In this document: piece by piece, positions 11,441 through 23,175 of the stretch
Numbering within the stretch: position 1 is the first letter of the stretch
Layout of the letters: every line of letters starts with the position of its first letter
DNA from: Sweltsa coloradensis
Taxonomy: Eukaryota > Arthropoda > Insecta > Plecoptera > Chloroperlidae
Length of the DNA: 64,000 bases
Direction: 5' to 3'
NCBI GenBank assembly: GCA_024449915.1
Contig: JAMZAV010002036.1
Coordinates: 1 to 64,000, forward strand
Position numbers and translations under genes: made by a program
The notes under the pieces: model-generated
The model's database searches: none
What the model was told of the DNA's origin: nothing
Seen by the model: the letters and a program-made list of their open reading frames with translations, nothing else

Positions 11441-11640
11441 CACTCACTAGCTGACTCGTTTACTCACTAGCTGACTCGCTTACTCACTAGCTGACTCGCT
11501 CACTCACTAGCTGACTCGCTCACTCACTAGCTGACTCGCTCACTTCACTTACTAACTTACTCGCTAACTAAACTGACTGACTCGCTCGCTCACTAGCTGA
11601 CTCGCTAACTGTATAGAATGACTCACTCACTATCTCTTAT
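11441..11640. repeat. 20-bp minisatellite
   Basis: Five near-identical units of CACTCACTAGCTGACTCGCT occupy 11,441-11,540 in exact 20-base register, then decay into a looser ACTCGCT/ACTAACT pattern to about 11,640. Confidence 0.9.
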
Positions 11641-12170
11641 TGTTCAAACACACACCAAGCACTGATCCACGTGTCGAGAATTGTATTCTCATCTTCTCCC
11701 CCCCCCCTCACGTACTCCACATGCATACTACCTCATGCTCCACATGTTGAAAATTGTTCTTTAATCTATTTTGCCTCAACCCTTCCCTCCCAGCTCCCCC
11801 CCCTTCCCATAGCACCGCAATTCTTTTCAAGTTTCATCTTGAAACAGGCTGCAGGGTTTTATTAAATGTTAGCAACGAACAAAATTACAAAATAATTCCA
11901 GGATTTTTTATAGCAGACAAAACGTCTTTCGTGAACGATAGAATATATCAGCTATTCTTGCATGACAACATAAATTATAAGCAATTGCAATGCAATATTT
12001 ACTTTATAAATATAAACAAACGATGTTGGAGAGTTACTCTCGGCCTCTGTCCTTCCATTGTTTGCATGGTTCACAAACATACCGAAACCTTTAGGAAGCA
12101 ATTTATAAACGTAATTCTATGCAGTTTTAACTAACTGCATTTGAAACTGTTGGTTTAACTTGTTTTAATT
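11641..12170. other. No gene recognised
   Basis: C-rich runs near 11,700 and 11,798, then AT-rich DNA. A 126-codon frame at 11,754-12,134 has no recognisable domain, a low-complexity proline-rich start and no splice or promoter support, so I do not call it a gene. Confidence 0.45.
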
Positions 12171-12973
12171 GGATGAGCGTAGCGAGCGAAGCGAAGATTC
12201 CATTTCACTATACACTGGAGAAAAAAATCCGGAATGTTTTTTTTTCTTTTTTTTCTTTTTCTTTTTTTTGTATTTTTGTGTGTTTGTAAACACGATTCCG
12301 GCTAAACCGATACTCCGATTGCGATGAAATTTTATGGGGTCTTCGAAATCTCTGAACTTAGAACTGCCACGTTTTTGAGCGCAATCGGGAAATTTTTTCT
12401 CATAAAAAACGCAATTTTACGATTTTTTTCATTTTTGTAAAAATTTCTTCGACTTATAACACCTACATGCTTTATCCGATTGGAATGATTTTTGCACAGA
12501 ACTTTAATTTTATGAATTAATATATTCGTGTGAAATTTGAGCGTAATCGAAAAATTATTTCTCATGAAAATCGTAATTTTACGTTTTTTTTTCTTTTTTT
12601 AAACAATTCTTTGACTTATAACACCTACATGCTTTATCCGATTGTAATGATTTTTTTACAGAACCTTAATTTCATGAACTTATATATTCGTGTTAAATTT
12701 GAGCGCAATCGAATAATTATTTCTTATGAAAATTGCAATTTTACGATTTTTTCTTTTTTTAAAATTACGATTAATTAAAAAATTAAGTTAATTTTTTATT
12801 TAATTTAATTAAAAAAATTAAGTTAATTTTTTTAAAATTTATTTAATTAAAATAAATCTTCGACTAAGTAATGTTTTTTTCACAGAACAACAGAAAATCC
12901 GCGTAACACATGGCAGCTCAATGCACCATATACGCTCATCCAACAACGCGGCGGGACTTATGCGTTTTCCTAG
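12171..12973 (-). mobile_element. GATG-family element, copy c (subfamily B)
   Basis: Reverse orientation: GGATGAGCG at the left is the complement of the family 3' end, and the right side reads GCGTTTTCCTAG, the complement of CTAGGAAAACGC. Two internal ~160-bp modules are marked by ATGCTTTATCCGATT near 12,467 and 12,629. Closest to copies b and f. Short frames inside are repeat-derived. Confidence 0.85.
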
Positions 12974-13109
12974 TTTAAAAACAAACTCTGTTGGAGACCA
13001 GTGGGAAATGTGTCTGTCGTTACTCTCAGTCTGAACGCAACAATATCTAGGCCTACACTACTTTGACAATTCACACAACCAATACTAATATTTAACAATT
13101 CAGTAATTA

Positions 13110-13874
13110 CTAGCAAAACGCTAAAGTCCCGCCGCGTTGATGGATGAGCTTTTAAAGTTTTTAGTTTGCGTGGGATATCTTTACTCTTGCAAGTGCTTTG
13201 TTTTGTTGCCTACGCATTGTAGGCGATTGTTGTCAAGTTTCTATTGTTTCTTGTCAATTGGTATTATTTACCGTAAAAAACTTATATTAAAAGCTTTATT
13301 TCTATGGATTCTGGCTAACTTTTTTTAACTTTTTCTTTCAAAAGGTACTACATCCCACCCGTTTGGTCAGAATTTGCCCAAACGCGTTGTAGCCCCACCC
13401 GTTTGGTCAGAATTTGCTCAAACGGCACGAAAATATCGCACAAAAAATCAAAAAACTTATATTAAAAGCTTTATTTCTATAGATTCTGGCTAACTTTTTC
13501 AACTTTTTCTTTCAAAATGTACTAAATCACCATAACCTTAATGTCCATGTATAATATGAACGTTGTAGCTTAACCCGTTTGGTCAGAATTGGCCCAAATG
13601 GCACGAAAATATCGCACAAAAAATCGAAAAAAATCGTAAAAGTACGATAATCATGAGAAATATTTCTTCGATTGTACCCAAAAACGTGGCAAGTCTAAGT
13701 TCAGAGATTTCGAAGGTCCTGTCAAATTTTCATCAAGATCGCATATGCCGTTTGCCCGGTAGAGAGCGAACAAACAGACGAAAAAAAAAAAAAAAAAACA
13801 CCCGAGCTAAATTTTTTGGGGGGTCAGTGAAATTGAAGTCTTCGCTTCACTCGCTTCGCTCGCTACGCTCATCC
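13110..13874 (+). mobile_element. GATG-family element, copy d (subfamily A)
   Basis: Starts CTAGCAAAACGC, inner motif TGGATGAGC, ends CGCTACGCTCATCC. The interior matches copy a but a stretch with ACTTATATTAAAAGCTTTAT occurs twice (about 13,280 and 13,450), so this copy carries an internal duplication. The 100-codon frame at 13,653-13,955 begins in the same shared segment as the 91-codon frame of copy a, which argues for repeat-derived sequence rather than a unique gene. Confidence 0.85.
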
Positions 13875-14651
13875 GATAAAATCCAATATCGGAATGGACC
13901 CATAATTCACAGAAGTTATTTTATAATAAAATTATCATTAATCGTGTTTGTTTGATCAGTTCAACTTCAAAAGCAGCAGATTACAGCACCACTGAAACCA
14001 ACGATGGTACAGTAATGCAACGAATCTGCTGCATTTTTGATAAATCAAACATTATTTATATCGTCATTACCTAACGCTGGTACGGGCACTTGGTTATTTT
14101 CTAGATTTGGTTAATGGAATCATACTATGATATTTCTTAATTACATATTTCTTTCTATTATGTAACAAGTCTTTAGTCTTGTAGGCTACAGTACTAATAC
14201 CATTTTACAAATATCCTAAATATATCTAAATAACTGGCAAATTGAAAGTGGCTCATATTAATTAACAAATACATAAACAATATGAATATAACAATACAAA
14301 GGGAGAAATAATATACATTTACTGCAGCAATAATAATAAGGTAGGTCTACTCTTTAAAAAGAACATATAAAGACAATGTTAATTTAGGTCGTGTGCAGTC
14401 CAATCTCAAATTTTCATTTTGGATTTGAAAAACTATAATATTTTATGCAAACCAAAATTTAAATATTTAAATATTATCAACTCTACCTTCGGGAGTGTTT
14501 TCCGACAAACCATCTCGAGAAATTGAAAAACATCTTTAAGGCTAATTGTAATCACACTGTAGAATCAAAACCTTAAAAGCAAGTGAAATTTGGCTGAATG
14601 AAAGAGTACCTTTGATAAAACAGCAAAAAATTGGGGGGGGGGGCGGGATAT
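13875..14651. other. No gene recognised
   Basis: AT-rich sequence with only very short frames. A G run lies at about 14,632-14,642. Confidence 0.45.
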
Positions 14652-15040
14652 AAGATCACTATATCGCCCATTATATGTCGTTTTTTAGACATTAGTGTAG
14701 CCTGCACATCTAGTGCAAAATTAAATTTTGAGAATCGGTTTGCTGGATATAGTTTCTGAACACCTTTAGCTTCAGCTTTGCTATAAGGACAAATAGATTT
14801 CTATAATAACAGTAGGTGCACAATTTTTTTGTTCAACGGTAAAAATACGAGATTTTTCGAGTTTTGTAGCCTATCGTCTGTCAAAAAAAATCGTACCAAA
14901 CTGTTATTTCAGAAATTAATTTTCCTTGTAGCTAAAGGTGTTTAGAAAGAAAACCCGATTATCAAAATATAATTTTGCACCAGATGTGCAGGCTACACTA
15001 TTGTCAAAAAACGAAATAATGACCAACAGTGAGGTTATGA
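14652..15040. repeat. Long inverted repeat, arms of about 100 bp
   Basis: Left arm about 14,652-14,775 and right arm about 14,930-15,040. Mirrored words include AGTGTAGCCTGCACATCT, TGCAAAATTA and AACACCTTTAGCT. The spacer is about 155 bases. The 71-codon frame at 14,938-15,153 overlaps the right arm and looks incidental. It resembles a non-autonomous foldback element. Confidence 0.8.
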
Positions 15041-15469
15041 CCTGCACAAATAAATCTTCCCAGCCATATTTCTTCGACTTTCAGATTTTCGGCCAGAGGT
15101 GGATACAAGAGCCTTTAAGAGAGAAAGTTCACAATGTTTTGTTTTCCAGATGAAGCCAACCAGGAAATGGACGATGAATAGAAACAATACCAAGAGTGTG
15201 CATGCAAGCAGTGCCAGATTGTAGCAGCCTACTAAGGCAGGCGCCATCAGCGGGTGTAGGTTTAGTTGGCCGAGGTGTCAAGGCGAACCAGCCCAACAAC
15301 GCATCGCCATTCAAGTGCTGCTTGTATCAACACTTGGGCGTGCAACAGTCCAGCCTTCTAGTGCAAACACTGCCAAGATGTCGGTGCAAGACCACACGTG
15401 CGTAGGAGGTTCTCACGAGATCATAGCGCGGGAGGGCACTGTGAAAACACGTGGAGATGGACAAGAGTT
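15041..15469. other. Unrecognised, moderately GC-rich segment
   Basis: Several overlapping short frames on both strands (61-70 codons) are open here. None has a recognisable domain, and their openness on both strands suggests composition rather than coding. Confidence 0.3.
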
Positions 15470-15900
15470 CAAGCTAAAAGGTAAAGGCTGAGAAGATCGA
15501 ATGTGACAGGTAAAAAGGAAAAATTGATATGTAAGAAGTGAAAGGTAAGAGTAAGCATTTAACAGTTACAAGGAACAAGATAAAAGATAACTGGTAAAAG
15601 CTAAGACGAAAAAAGATAAAAGGTAACAAGTACCAAGAAAAGGGTAAAACACGAAGGAGGTAGTAGTTAAAGGGAATAAGATGAAAGGTAACAGGTAAAG
15701 AGATCAAAGGTAAAAACTAATGATGAAATGTTACACGTAGATGATAATATGTAAAAGGTAAAACGAATATGGTAATGGTGAATGGTAAGAAGGTAAATAG
15801 CTTTCTCAAACTAAAAGACAAAATGTTGAGGAATAAATGATGAAATGTGCAAGGAAAATTAAGAAAGTTAAGTAAATATGTAAAGAGTAATAATTAAAAT
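15470..15900. repeat. Degenerate purine-rich AGGTAAAAG tract
   Basis: Dozens of irregular variants of AGGTAAAAG, AAGGTAAC and similar words follow each other without fixed period. The 77-codon minus-strand frame here is a product of this low-complexity run. Confidence 0.75.
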
Positions 15901-16002
15901 GAAAGTTGAGTTTAAATTGCACAAAGTAAATTAAATACATCACATTGTGATGTTTGGGTTTGATTTTTTAATTAAACTATCACGTTTAAATTGCCAAGTA
16001 AG

Positions 16003-16716
16003 GGAGCAAAGCTCCCCTATATATGCAACACGTTTCTGTCCGTCCGTCCGTCCATCTGTGTTGTGTGTCACGTCTCACGATAAAAACCGAAATTATCTTC
16101 AGTTGAGTTCTTATTTTTGTTGAAACTCCCGCGCAACAAGAATAATACGAAATTTTTGGTAGCCCTGGGGGAAAAGGGGGTACTTAAAAAAATGTATCAA
16201 TAGTTCATGAATTATGTTTTATTAAATGTGTCCACTTTTTGACAACATTTTGATTAAATAAATAACTAAATTCGTATTTAGAGTCTACCCATTCAGTCAT
16301 ATAACTGATTTTCAGTGGAAGACAGTAAACCAAAGCGACCAAGCCAACCCTGTAGGCCCCGATGCAATCGACGAGTGAACGATAACTAACCTAAGATCCA
16401 CATTTTTAATACGAAATATAGCAATCAGTGATATGGACAGTGTGAACACCTGCGGATCAACACCAGAATCAACAAGGCCGATTCAGAAGAACTTTGAATT
16501 TGTTATGTACACCTTGTTGCTAGGACGGCTCCAAAGTCACCGTTTACAAATTCCCTATACAAGAACTGGTGGACTTAAGTCAAATCAGAAGTTAAAAAAC
16601 TTGTGACTTTAGCGGGAATCGAACCCTGGACCTTCCGCATTGGAAGACAAGATGCTAACCACAACACCAACGAGGCACATAAGTATATACACATAAGTAG
16701 CTTCGCTCCCTATTTG
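16003..16716 (+). mobile_element. GGGAGC-family element with inverted ends
   Basis: Starts GGGAGCAAAGCTCCCC, followed by repeated GTCCGTCCGTCC and a CACGTCTCACGA motif; ends with AGCTTCGCTCCC, the inverse of the start. Internally it contains a TCAGT-N6-ACTGA micro-hairpin (16,293-16,308) and a tRNA-like stretch on the minus strand. Related pieces occur at 4.6, 48.6 and 53.5 kb. The 90-codon frame at 16,603-16,875 crosses the element end and is not supported as a gene. Confidence 0.65.
16607..16682 (-). tRNA. tRNA-Gly-like remnant inside a repeat
   Basis: On the minus strand, TTGGTGTTGTGGTTAGCAT resembles an A-box and D-arm, CTTCCAA resembles the Gly(TCC) anticodon loop, and GGGTTCGATTCCC is a good B-box. 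The T and anticodon stems have mismatches and the acceptor stem pairs poorly, so it is a tRNA-derived SINE head or pseudogene. Confidence 0.5.
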
Positions 16717-17845
16717 AAATACACCTGTACCCGTACTTACTTTAAGTTTGCACTCTGTAAAACAGTCACGTGTTTAAGAGCCACTAACCTGGTAGACAGA
16801 CCTTCAACACATCACGACGCGTATTACCCAGTACGTGATGCAGTCAATGATAAACTGAAAGTTAAGTGTAAGTGATCCGACACTTGAAAACTGGAGGCCA
16901 CCAACATTGCAATACAGTAAACCTTACGCTAAACCCATGTTTGCCAAACATTAAACACTTATTAGAGGTCGAGGTTCATTCAGAACGGAAAATTACAAAA
17001 CAAATTACACGTAATACAAAATAAATAAGTCACAAATCATGCAAAATATTTAGAAGACAGTAAAGTCAACGTCTCTACGTCTTTCTTGTAGTTTTTTAAT
17101 GTATAATGACAAGGATAAACAATAAAAGAAATATAAACACAAAATATAAAAAATATAAAACTTTTAAATGTAAAAACAACAACAACAAGAAACAAGACTA
17201 AATTTCATAAACGTCATATAATATTTCAAGTCCTGAAGAAGACAACATGGTCTTTGAAACGTCGAAAGAAAAATATCATCAATCGTTGAATACCACCGCT
17301 ACAGAACAACCCGATAAAATTTCAATTTCAAATACAAATATGTTTTCATTACTATCCATTTTCCAAAATCATCGATCTATAAAGGATTTACAAATTTTTG
17401 TAAAAAAAAATCAAATAAACGATAAATGAAAAGTTTAGTGCCGATGATTGGATATCACATGCGATTTGCTTGACAGATAAATGACATTATAAAGGATTTA
17501 TTGTTTTCACAATTACATTCATTGACAGGTTGACGTTAAAAACATGTATACTATGTGTACGTGCGAACTATAGACCGTTTCTTTAAAAACTCAATGAAAT
17601 ATATATTAAAATGAGCGGACAATGTCTTCAAACGTACATTATACGTTCTTTCAGATAGCAACAACGAAGTTATAAATGAATTATCAACGCTAACTTTTTC
17701 ATTTCAACAACTTCAGACGGCCATGTCATCAGCGAGCACTTTGCACTTCAATATTGTTTCAAACTTACTTTAAGTCCAGGAAGACTCATTCTTTTTCAAT
17801 TGGTTATCTCAAGTTTTTCTTTTACTCTTAAAGGTTGAAGAAATC
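16717..17845. other. No gene recognised
   Basis: AT-rich, only short frames (60 codons at 17,247-17,429). No repeat relationship to other parts of the window was noticed. Confidence 0.4.
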
Positions 17846-18157
17846 TCAAAGAGGAGATAAAATGTGTTTTAGAAATCTCGCTTGTACCTTACGCTTTTTG
17901 TTCTCAAGCAGCTGTGAATGGGAAACAAAAAAAAACAAACATGCTGTATAGGAGTAAACAAAATTCCTCACAATATCTTCAGTCTTTTTGTTTCCATTTT
18001 CATAAAAAAAGTTCAGCATCAACAAATCCTGCAAATCTGAAAAGCTAATAAATATATATTCTAAAATATTTCCACCACAAAGCCTTTTCAGCGCACCCCT
18101 TACCATTGACATTAATTCCCTAGCGCATTTCAAAGCCTCAATTTGCATGAGTTCGAA
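17846..18157 (-). CDS. Candidate two-exon coding fragment, product unknown
   Basis: On the minus strand, a 54-nt candidate exon (18,157-18,104) encodes FELMQIEALKCARELMSM. It is preceded by an AG and followed by ATG/GTAAGG, a strong donor. After a 192-nt candidate intron ending in a T-rich tract and CATTCACAG, a second piece (17,911-17,846) reads LLENKKRK, then VQARF, and reaches a stop; an alternative donor AAG/GTACAA lies at 17,888. Both junctions are phase 0, so the joined reading stays open and looks like an amphipathic helix. I do not recognise the family. Upstream acceptors are ambiguous and no start region was found. The unspliced 100-codon frame could be a chance frame instead. Confidence 0.25.
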   Translation of the reverse strand, partial: FELMQIEALKCARELMSMVRGALKRLCGGNILEYIFISFSDLQDLLMLNFFYENGNKKTEDIVRNFVYSYTACLFFFVSHSQLLENKKRKVQARFLKHILSPL

Positions 18158-18239
18158 CTGAAGAGATGCCTATAGCATTATTCTGTAGTGAGCTCTGGTA
18201 ATCCAAAGAATGTCTAAAAGCAAAAAGGAAAAAAAAAAA

Positions 18240-19199
18240 GAACTTCTACCTCAGAATATCAGAGAGGTTTGTATGGAGAGAAGACTCCACAGAGGAGGAT
18301 GGGGAGACGATACAAATCTGTATTTTGTACGCACAGTATAGAAAATATATTCTCTCTGGTTTAGAAAACTTCCGTGTGGAATCAATTGAGTGCACTTGTG
18401 TACATCCCACTAATTCAGTGTGTTGCTGAACAAAACAGCCACTCGAGGAAGAAGAGCAAAGAGCAAATGCTGCGGAACGAGGCTAAATTAAATCAAGTAC
18501 GCGGAGCGAACGGTATTTGAGAGTGCACGAACGTATACATTGTGCATTTGTTTGGATTCGGGGGCAATTTGCTGGATTCTGAGTGTTGCAATTTCTTTGA
18601 TTGCATTCATTATGAACGAGATTTATTCAGGTTGGTGATTCTTTTATACCAGGTTTCAAATAAGCTTTTGTATACTTCGTTTGGGCTCAATTTAATCTGT
18701 TATCTAATACAAGTTTTGAGCTCATTTGCTTAGTTACTTTAATATTTATTTACGCAAATACTACTTTTAAAGATATCAATACTTAAAAAGTGTTACAATT
18801 AAAAATTAAACAAAATAACACAGATACATCCATAGACAAAGACACGTTATACATTTCTTTAATCATTGAGTGGGGGTAATTGTCTTATTTTTAGTTTGTG
18901 AAAATACGACAATTATTATCTGGCAATTTATACTAAAAAACGCTTCCTATCGGAAAAGTCTTGACAAAACGAATTGACAACCGCCAGCAGACTAAACTGC
19001 CCAATTAGTCAACCGCCATAGTTTGAATTACCCAGATTGTCAATTTCCGGACACCGAACTGTCTCAATTGAACGCAGTTTTGTTAGGTTATTTATCCTGT
19101 GACATAAAGTCGCACCTCGGAGCAGGTAGAATATTCTGTGACGAGTGAAAGCGCGGTCACTCGAGACAAAGTCTATAGATTAGGGTAGACAGTGAAATG
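18240..19199. other. No gene recognised
   Basis: Clean, AT-rich sequence. The minus-strand continuation of the candidate exon pair is interrupted by stops in the frame examined, so no further exon is proposed. Confidence 0.35.
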
Positions 19200-21659
19200 G
19201 AGGGGTAGTGTAGGAACCTTCCACCAGGTTTGGAAAAGCATAAGGTGGCCATGGGGGTACACCTCATTCACGCAATATTAACTTGAAATATGCATCATTT
19301 TGGTATGTGTGCATGGTGTACTTTGGCCATTGGTTTGATCTCCTCAAAATGGCAGAATCCATCAAACATGGGGTTGACTATTTTCCACTGGTCAAAAAGA
19401 CCAGTTCTTTGTCCAAATCTACCGAAACAAGGCAATGTTATTATATAACCCTTTGCTGTGTGCCCCTTAACCCCCCGATATTACATAAACTTCTGCTAAA
19501 AGGGGGAAAAAAAGGGAAATGTCCTCGAAAGCACGTTAAAATTGTTCCAAAACCACCTCATTGTACAGGGAAATATCATTAACATTTGTATTCTCCCGGG
19601 AAAGCACCCCCTACTTTTCAGCGCGCAAACCCTTTGTACCGGGGGAAACGCGGCACAGTTATCGCAGCCCTCAAATGCAGACGAAAAACGGGAAACCCAT
19701 CACTAAAATCATCAGGTTTTTATTCCTCATCATTCACAAACCCTCGTTGCTGCAACAACTTTGAAATATGTATAAGTACCATGGGAGAAGCCATTGTGGC
19801 GTATGTTCTTGGTGTATTCATGTAAGCTCTTCAAACCAGAAAAAAACCAATGAAATATTTAATGAAAAATAAAAAGGGTAAAACCCTTTTGGGCCCGCTT
19901 GGGAAAACTATCTCGTTACCCGAAAAGGGGTCATTTTATTTATAAAGCCCAAGCTTTTTTTACCATAAAAGAACAAAAATTGAATTCTTTTTTGGCTGAA
20001 AAAATGGGGAATTGTTTTGGGCCGAGTTTTTAAAAAAAAGGGGGGCGTTTTTCCAGTTGGAACTTTTTTAAAGAAGGTAAATTTTTGGGTATACTAGACA
20101 ATTTTAAAGAGATAAAGCATTGTTCTTTTTGCTATTTTCCTCCTTTTTTCCCGTCTTTAAAGTGCAAAATGCAGGGATTGATACCTATTACTCATACGGA
20201 AGAGGGTAACCCCGGGTTTAAAACTAATGTTTAAAAATTGTTTTCATTTATGTGACTGAGTGCGTGACTAAATACGAAGTTATTAATTTTATTTTTTTTT
20301 TTTTATTTATTCCCCCTACAACGGAAAAGCCCAAATAAAAAAATAAACCCAAAACAAAATTGCTTGATTAAAGGTTTCGGTTTTTGTTTATTTTAAAGGG
20401 GGGGGTTTTCTACTAAATTATTTAGTTACATTTAGTTATCTGCAAACTTATAATATAAATAAGGTGGAAAATCATACCTATTTTAACAATTTTTATCAGT
20501 GGAATATTTCGGTTGTTAATGTTCAGTTCAAAAACAACTGGAACTTAGCTAATATTAAGATTATATTCATTTGGCTGAAGCGGCCCTAATATATTTATTC
20601 CTAAATTCAGAAAGTCAAAGATTGATATATTCCTCGCCTACAAAAAGATCTTTTGTTCCCTGCTTCTCGGGTTTATTACCTGATTGGTAATGGACATCTG
20701 TGTTCTTCATTTTCATCTTTTCGTTTTAAATTTAAAATGTTGCTAAAAAAATTAAACTCAAACCCGTTATCTTGTTCTTACCAAAGCTAATGACTGGGTT
20801 CAATTTTTCCCCCAAAGGAAAATAATTAAAGGGCAGTTTAACCACCTCAAAATCCCTTTTTTTACGCCAAGTAAATTTCTATTTACGTGTACGAAAAAAA
20901 AAAAACCCCTAAAAAAGACAAAAACACATTAATGGGGTTTAGGTCAATAAAAATTATAATGTCACCCTGGGGCTATTTACAATTAATTTCTATCAAACAA
21001 AAGAACTTAAAAATACAATTTATTAAATACGAACGTTGGTAGAAATCTAATTATATTTTTAATACTTTCCCGTTATTTAACTAAAACGAACCATTTTACA
21101 AATACAACTTTGAGATTTTTTCTTAAAAGTTTACTTCAAAAATTAAAACAAAACGAACAGAGAAACTTCCACCGCTCAAACGGGCGGGGGTTTTGGTATT
21201 TTGCGTTAGTTCTTTTTTTAAAACTCGTAGCTCAAAGGGGGGGGTTACTTCTTTGAAATCGTAAGGGGAATACGGTCCGTTCAAAAAATAAGACGGTAGT
21301 CATGATATTTGAGCGGGTTTCCAGGGCTTCGGCTACAAGACTCCTCCCCCCACACAACAGTGGGGGGGGGGTTCATTTTAAGTGGTGAAAATGGATTTTT
21401 TTAAACTTGGAATTTATGCAGGCGGCCACCCTTGGGGTTTTGGAATAGGGTTAGTCTGCCCTTTGATGTTTGGAAAGTTTTTTCCAAATCCGAATTTTTT
21501 AAAAGTCAAAGGATTGTGATTGAAATGTTGGCTAAATAAAAAAAAACTTGAATAAAATACAAAAAATTTAAAATTCAAATTTTTGGGTTTTGGTTTGGGT
21601 TTAAAGTTTGGTACAAAACGCCCCCTTCAGCAAATTTGCTCTTTTTGGGGGAAAATTTT

Positions 21660-21830
21660 TGTATTTGATTTATTTATCATCGTTCCAATTCAGTCAAAAA
21701 ACTGATTTAAAAAGGACAAACTAAAAAAAATCAAATTACATAAATGCGGGCCACAAAAATGACTACGTTAGGTAAGTAAATTTTTGAAATGGGAAATATT
21801 AAAAACCCAACAATGTTTTATAATAATAAT
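21660..21830 (+). repeat. Noisy copy of the TCAGT-hairpin repeat
   Basis: TCAGTCAAAAAACTGA at 21,690-21,705 followed by AAAAGGACAAACTAA parallels the copy at about 49,990-50,115, where the following word is GGAGGACAACTAAATAAATC. Both continue with similar AT-rich sequence. Confidence 0.5.
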
Positions 21831-22863
21831 TTTGGGTAAAAAATTCCCAAAGGGAAAATTCAAAAAAAGTGTCCAACACTAACAGGTTCCATTTTATAAA
21901 AGGAAACAAATATTTTTCTAAATAACGATTTTTTGGGTAAAAGGGTACAAAAAAGGGATTTTTTTAAACCCGGGCCCAACCAACCTTTAAAGGGCGGGGT
22001 CCCCCTCACTCGAACGATGATTATAACCCCCCCAACCCGATTTTTAACCTCGTAAACACCATATTTGGGCCCCCAAATAAAGTAAAAAACAAAAACTTTA
22101 AACTCTCTTTTTACGCCCAAAACCCCAGAAGTGAGGGGGGTCCCCAACAAACGTCCTCGGGAAAGCCTTTGGGGTAAAGAAAACCTACCCCCATGTTTGG
22201 GGGTGACTTCGAACAAAAATCACATTGACGATAAAAATGGCCGCCGTGAATCCCAACCGCCTTAAAAAGGTTTTGGGAATACTATCAGAGCAGCTTTTAC
22301 CCACCCCCCTCCGCCCATAGCCTACTTTTAAATCGAACTTCATAATTTTTTCCCGTCTATAACTTAAGTTTAGATTATCTTAGGTGTGGTCTATGTTATT
22401 AACGTATGTCTTAATCATTTTAAGTATGCTATTTTTACGTGGGCCCTTTCCCATTTTAATTTTAAATTTCGTATCTTATTTTTTTAAATTTGAAAGGATG
22501 GAAAATGGCTAGTACCCCCAAAAAAAAGACTTCGAAGCATGGGGGGAAGGGGAAAAGAAAAGTAAAAATAAAAAGAAAGATGGGGTTAATTTGATGGGAG
22601 CATTGGAACGATTTTCCCAGAATCGGGGAAACCCGGGTGTGGAAATAAGATGTGGGGGGGGGGGAAGGAGGGGGAAAAATTGGGGGAAAAAACAGTAGCA
22701 GATAAAAAAAAAATAAAAAATTGGGATGAAGATGTTTAGAGAGTTTAGATGATGGATTGACCCAAGTTGATGATGATAAACCCGCAAGAAGTTGCCCCTC
22801 GTGTCGGTGTGTTTTTATATGGGTGTAAAGAATACCCGACCCCCATTTTTTGGAAATGATAAA

Positions 22864-22889
22864 AAATTATTATTATTATTATTATTATC
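22864..22889. repeat. (ATT)n microsatellite
   Basis: About eight ATT units. It lies in the noisy segment, so the copy number is not reliable. Confidence 0.8.
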
Positions 22890-23107
22890 TTATTTTTTAA
22901 ATTTTTACAAGTTTTCCCACAGATTTTGAGTTTTTTTACCCGGGATTTTTTGGCTAGCTTTCACGCGTTTTTTTGGGGGGAAATTTTTTAAACAAACAAA
23001 AATAACCCAAAAAAATAATAAATAAAAAATTATTGTTTTCCCCCTGAAATGGGCCCTTTAAACCCTTTCCCAAAAAAAGGGACGAAAATCTCCCAAAGCC
23101 ATCTCTC

Positions 23108-23175
23108 TTTCCCCCCCCCTTTTTCCCCCCCCCCCTCTCTCTCCCCTCTCTTTTCTCTCTCTCTCTCTCTCTTGC
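23108..23175. repeat. C-rich and (CT)n tract
   Basis: C runs followed by TCTCTCTC. It lies in the noisy segment. Confidence 0.7.

Noticed and set aside
11754..12134. 126-codon plus-strand frame
   Set aside because: No recognisable domain, a low-complexity start, and no promoter or splice support.
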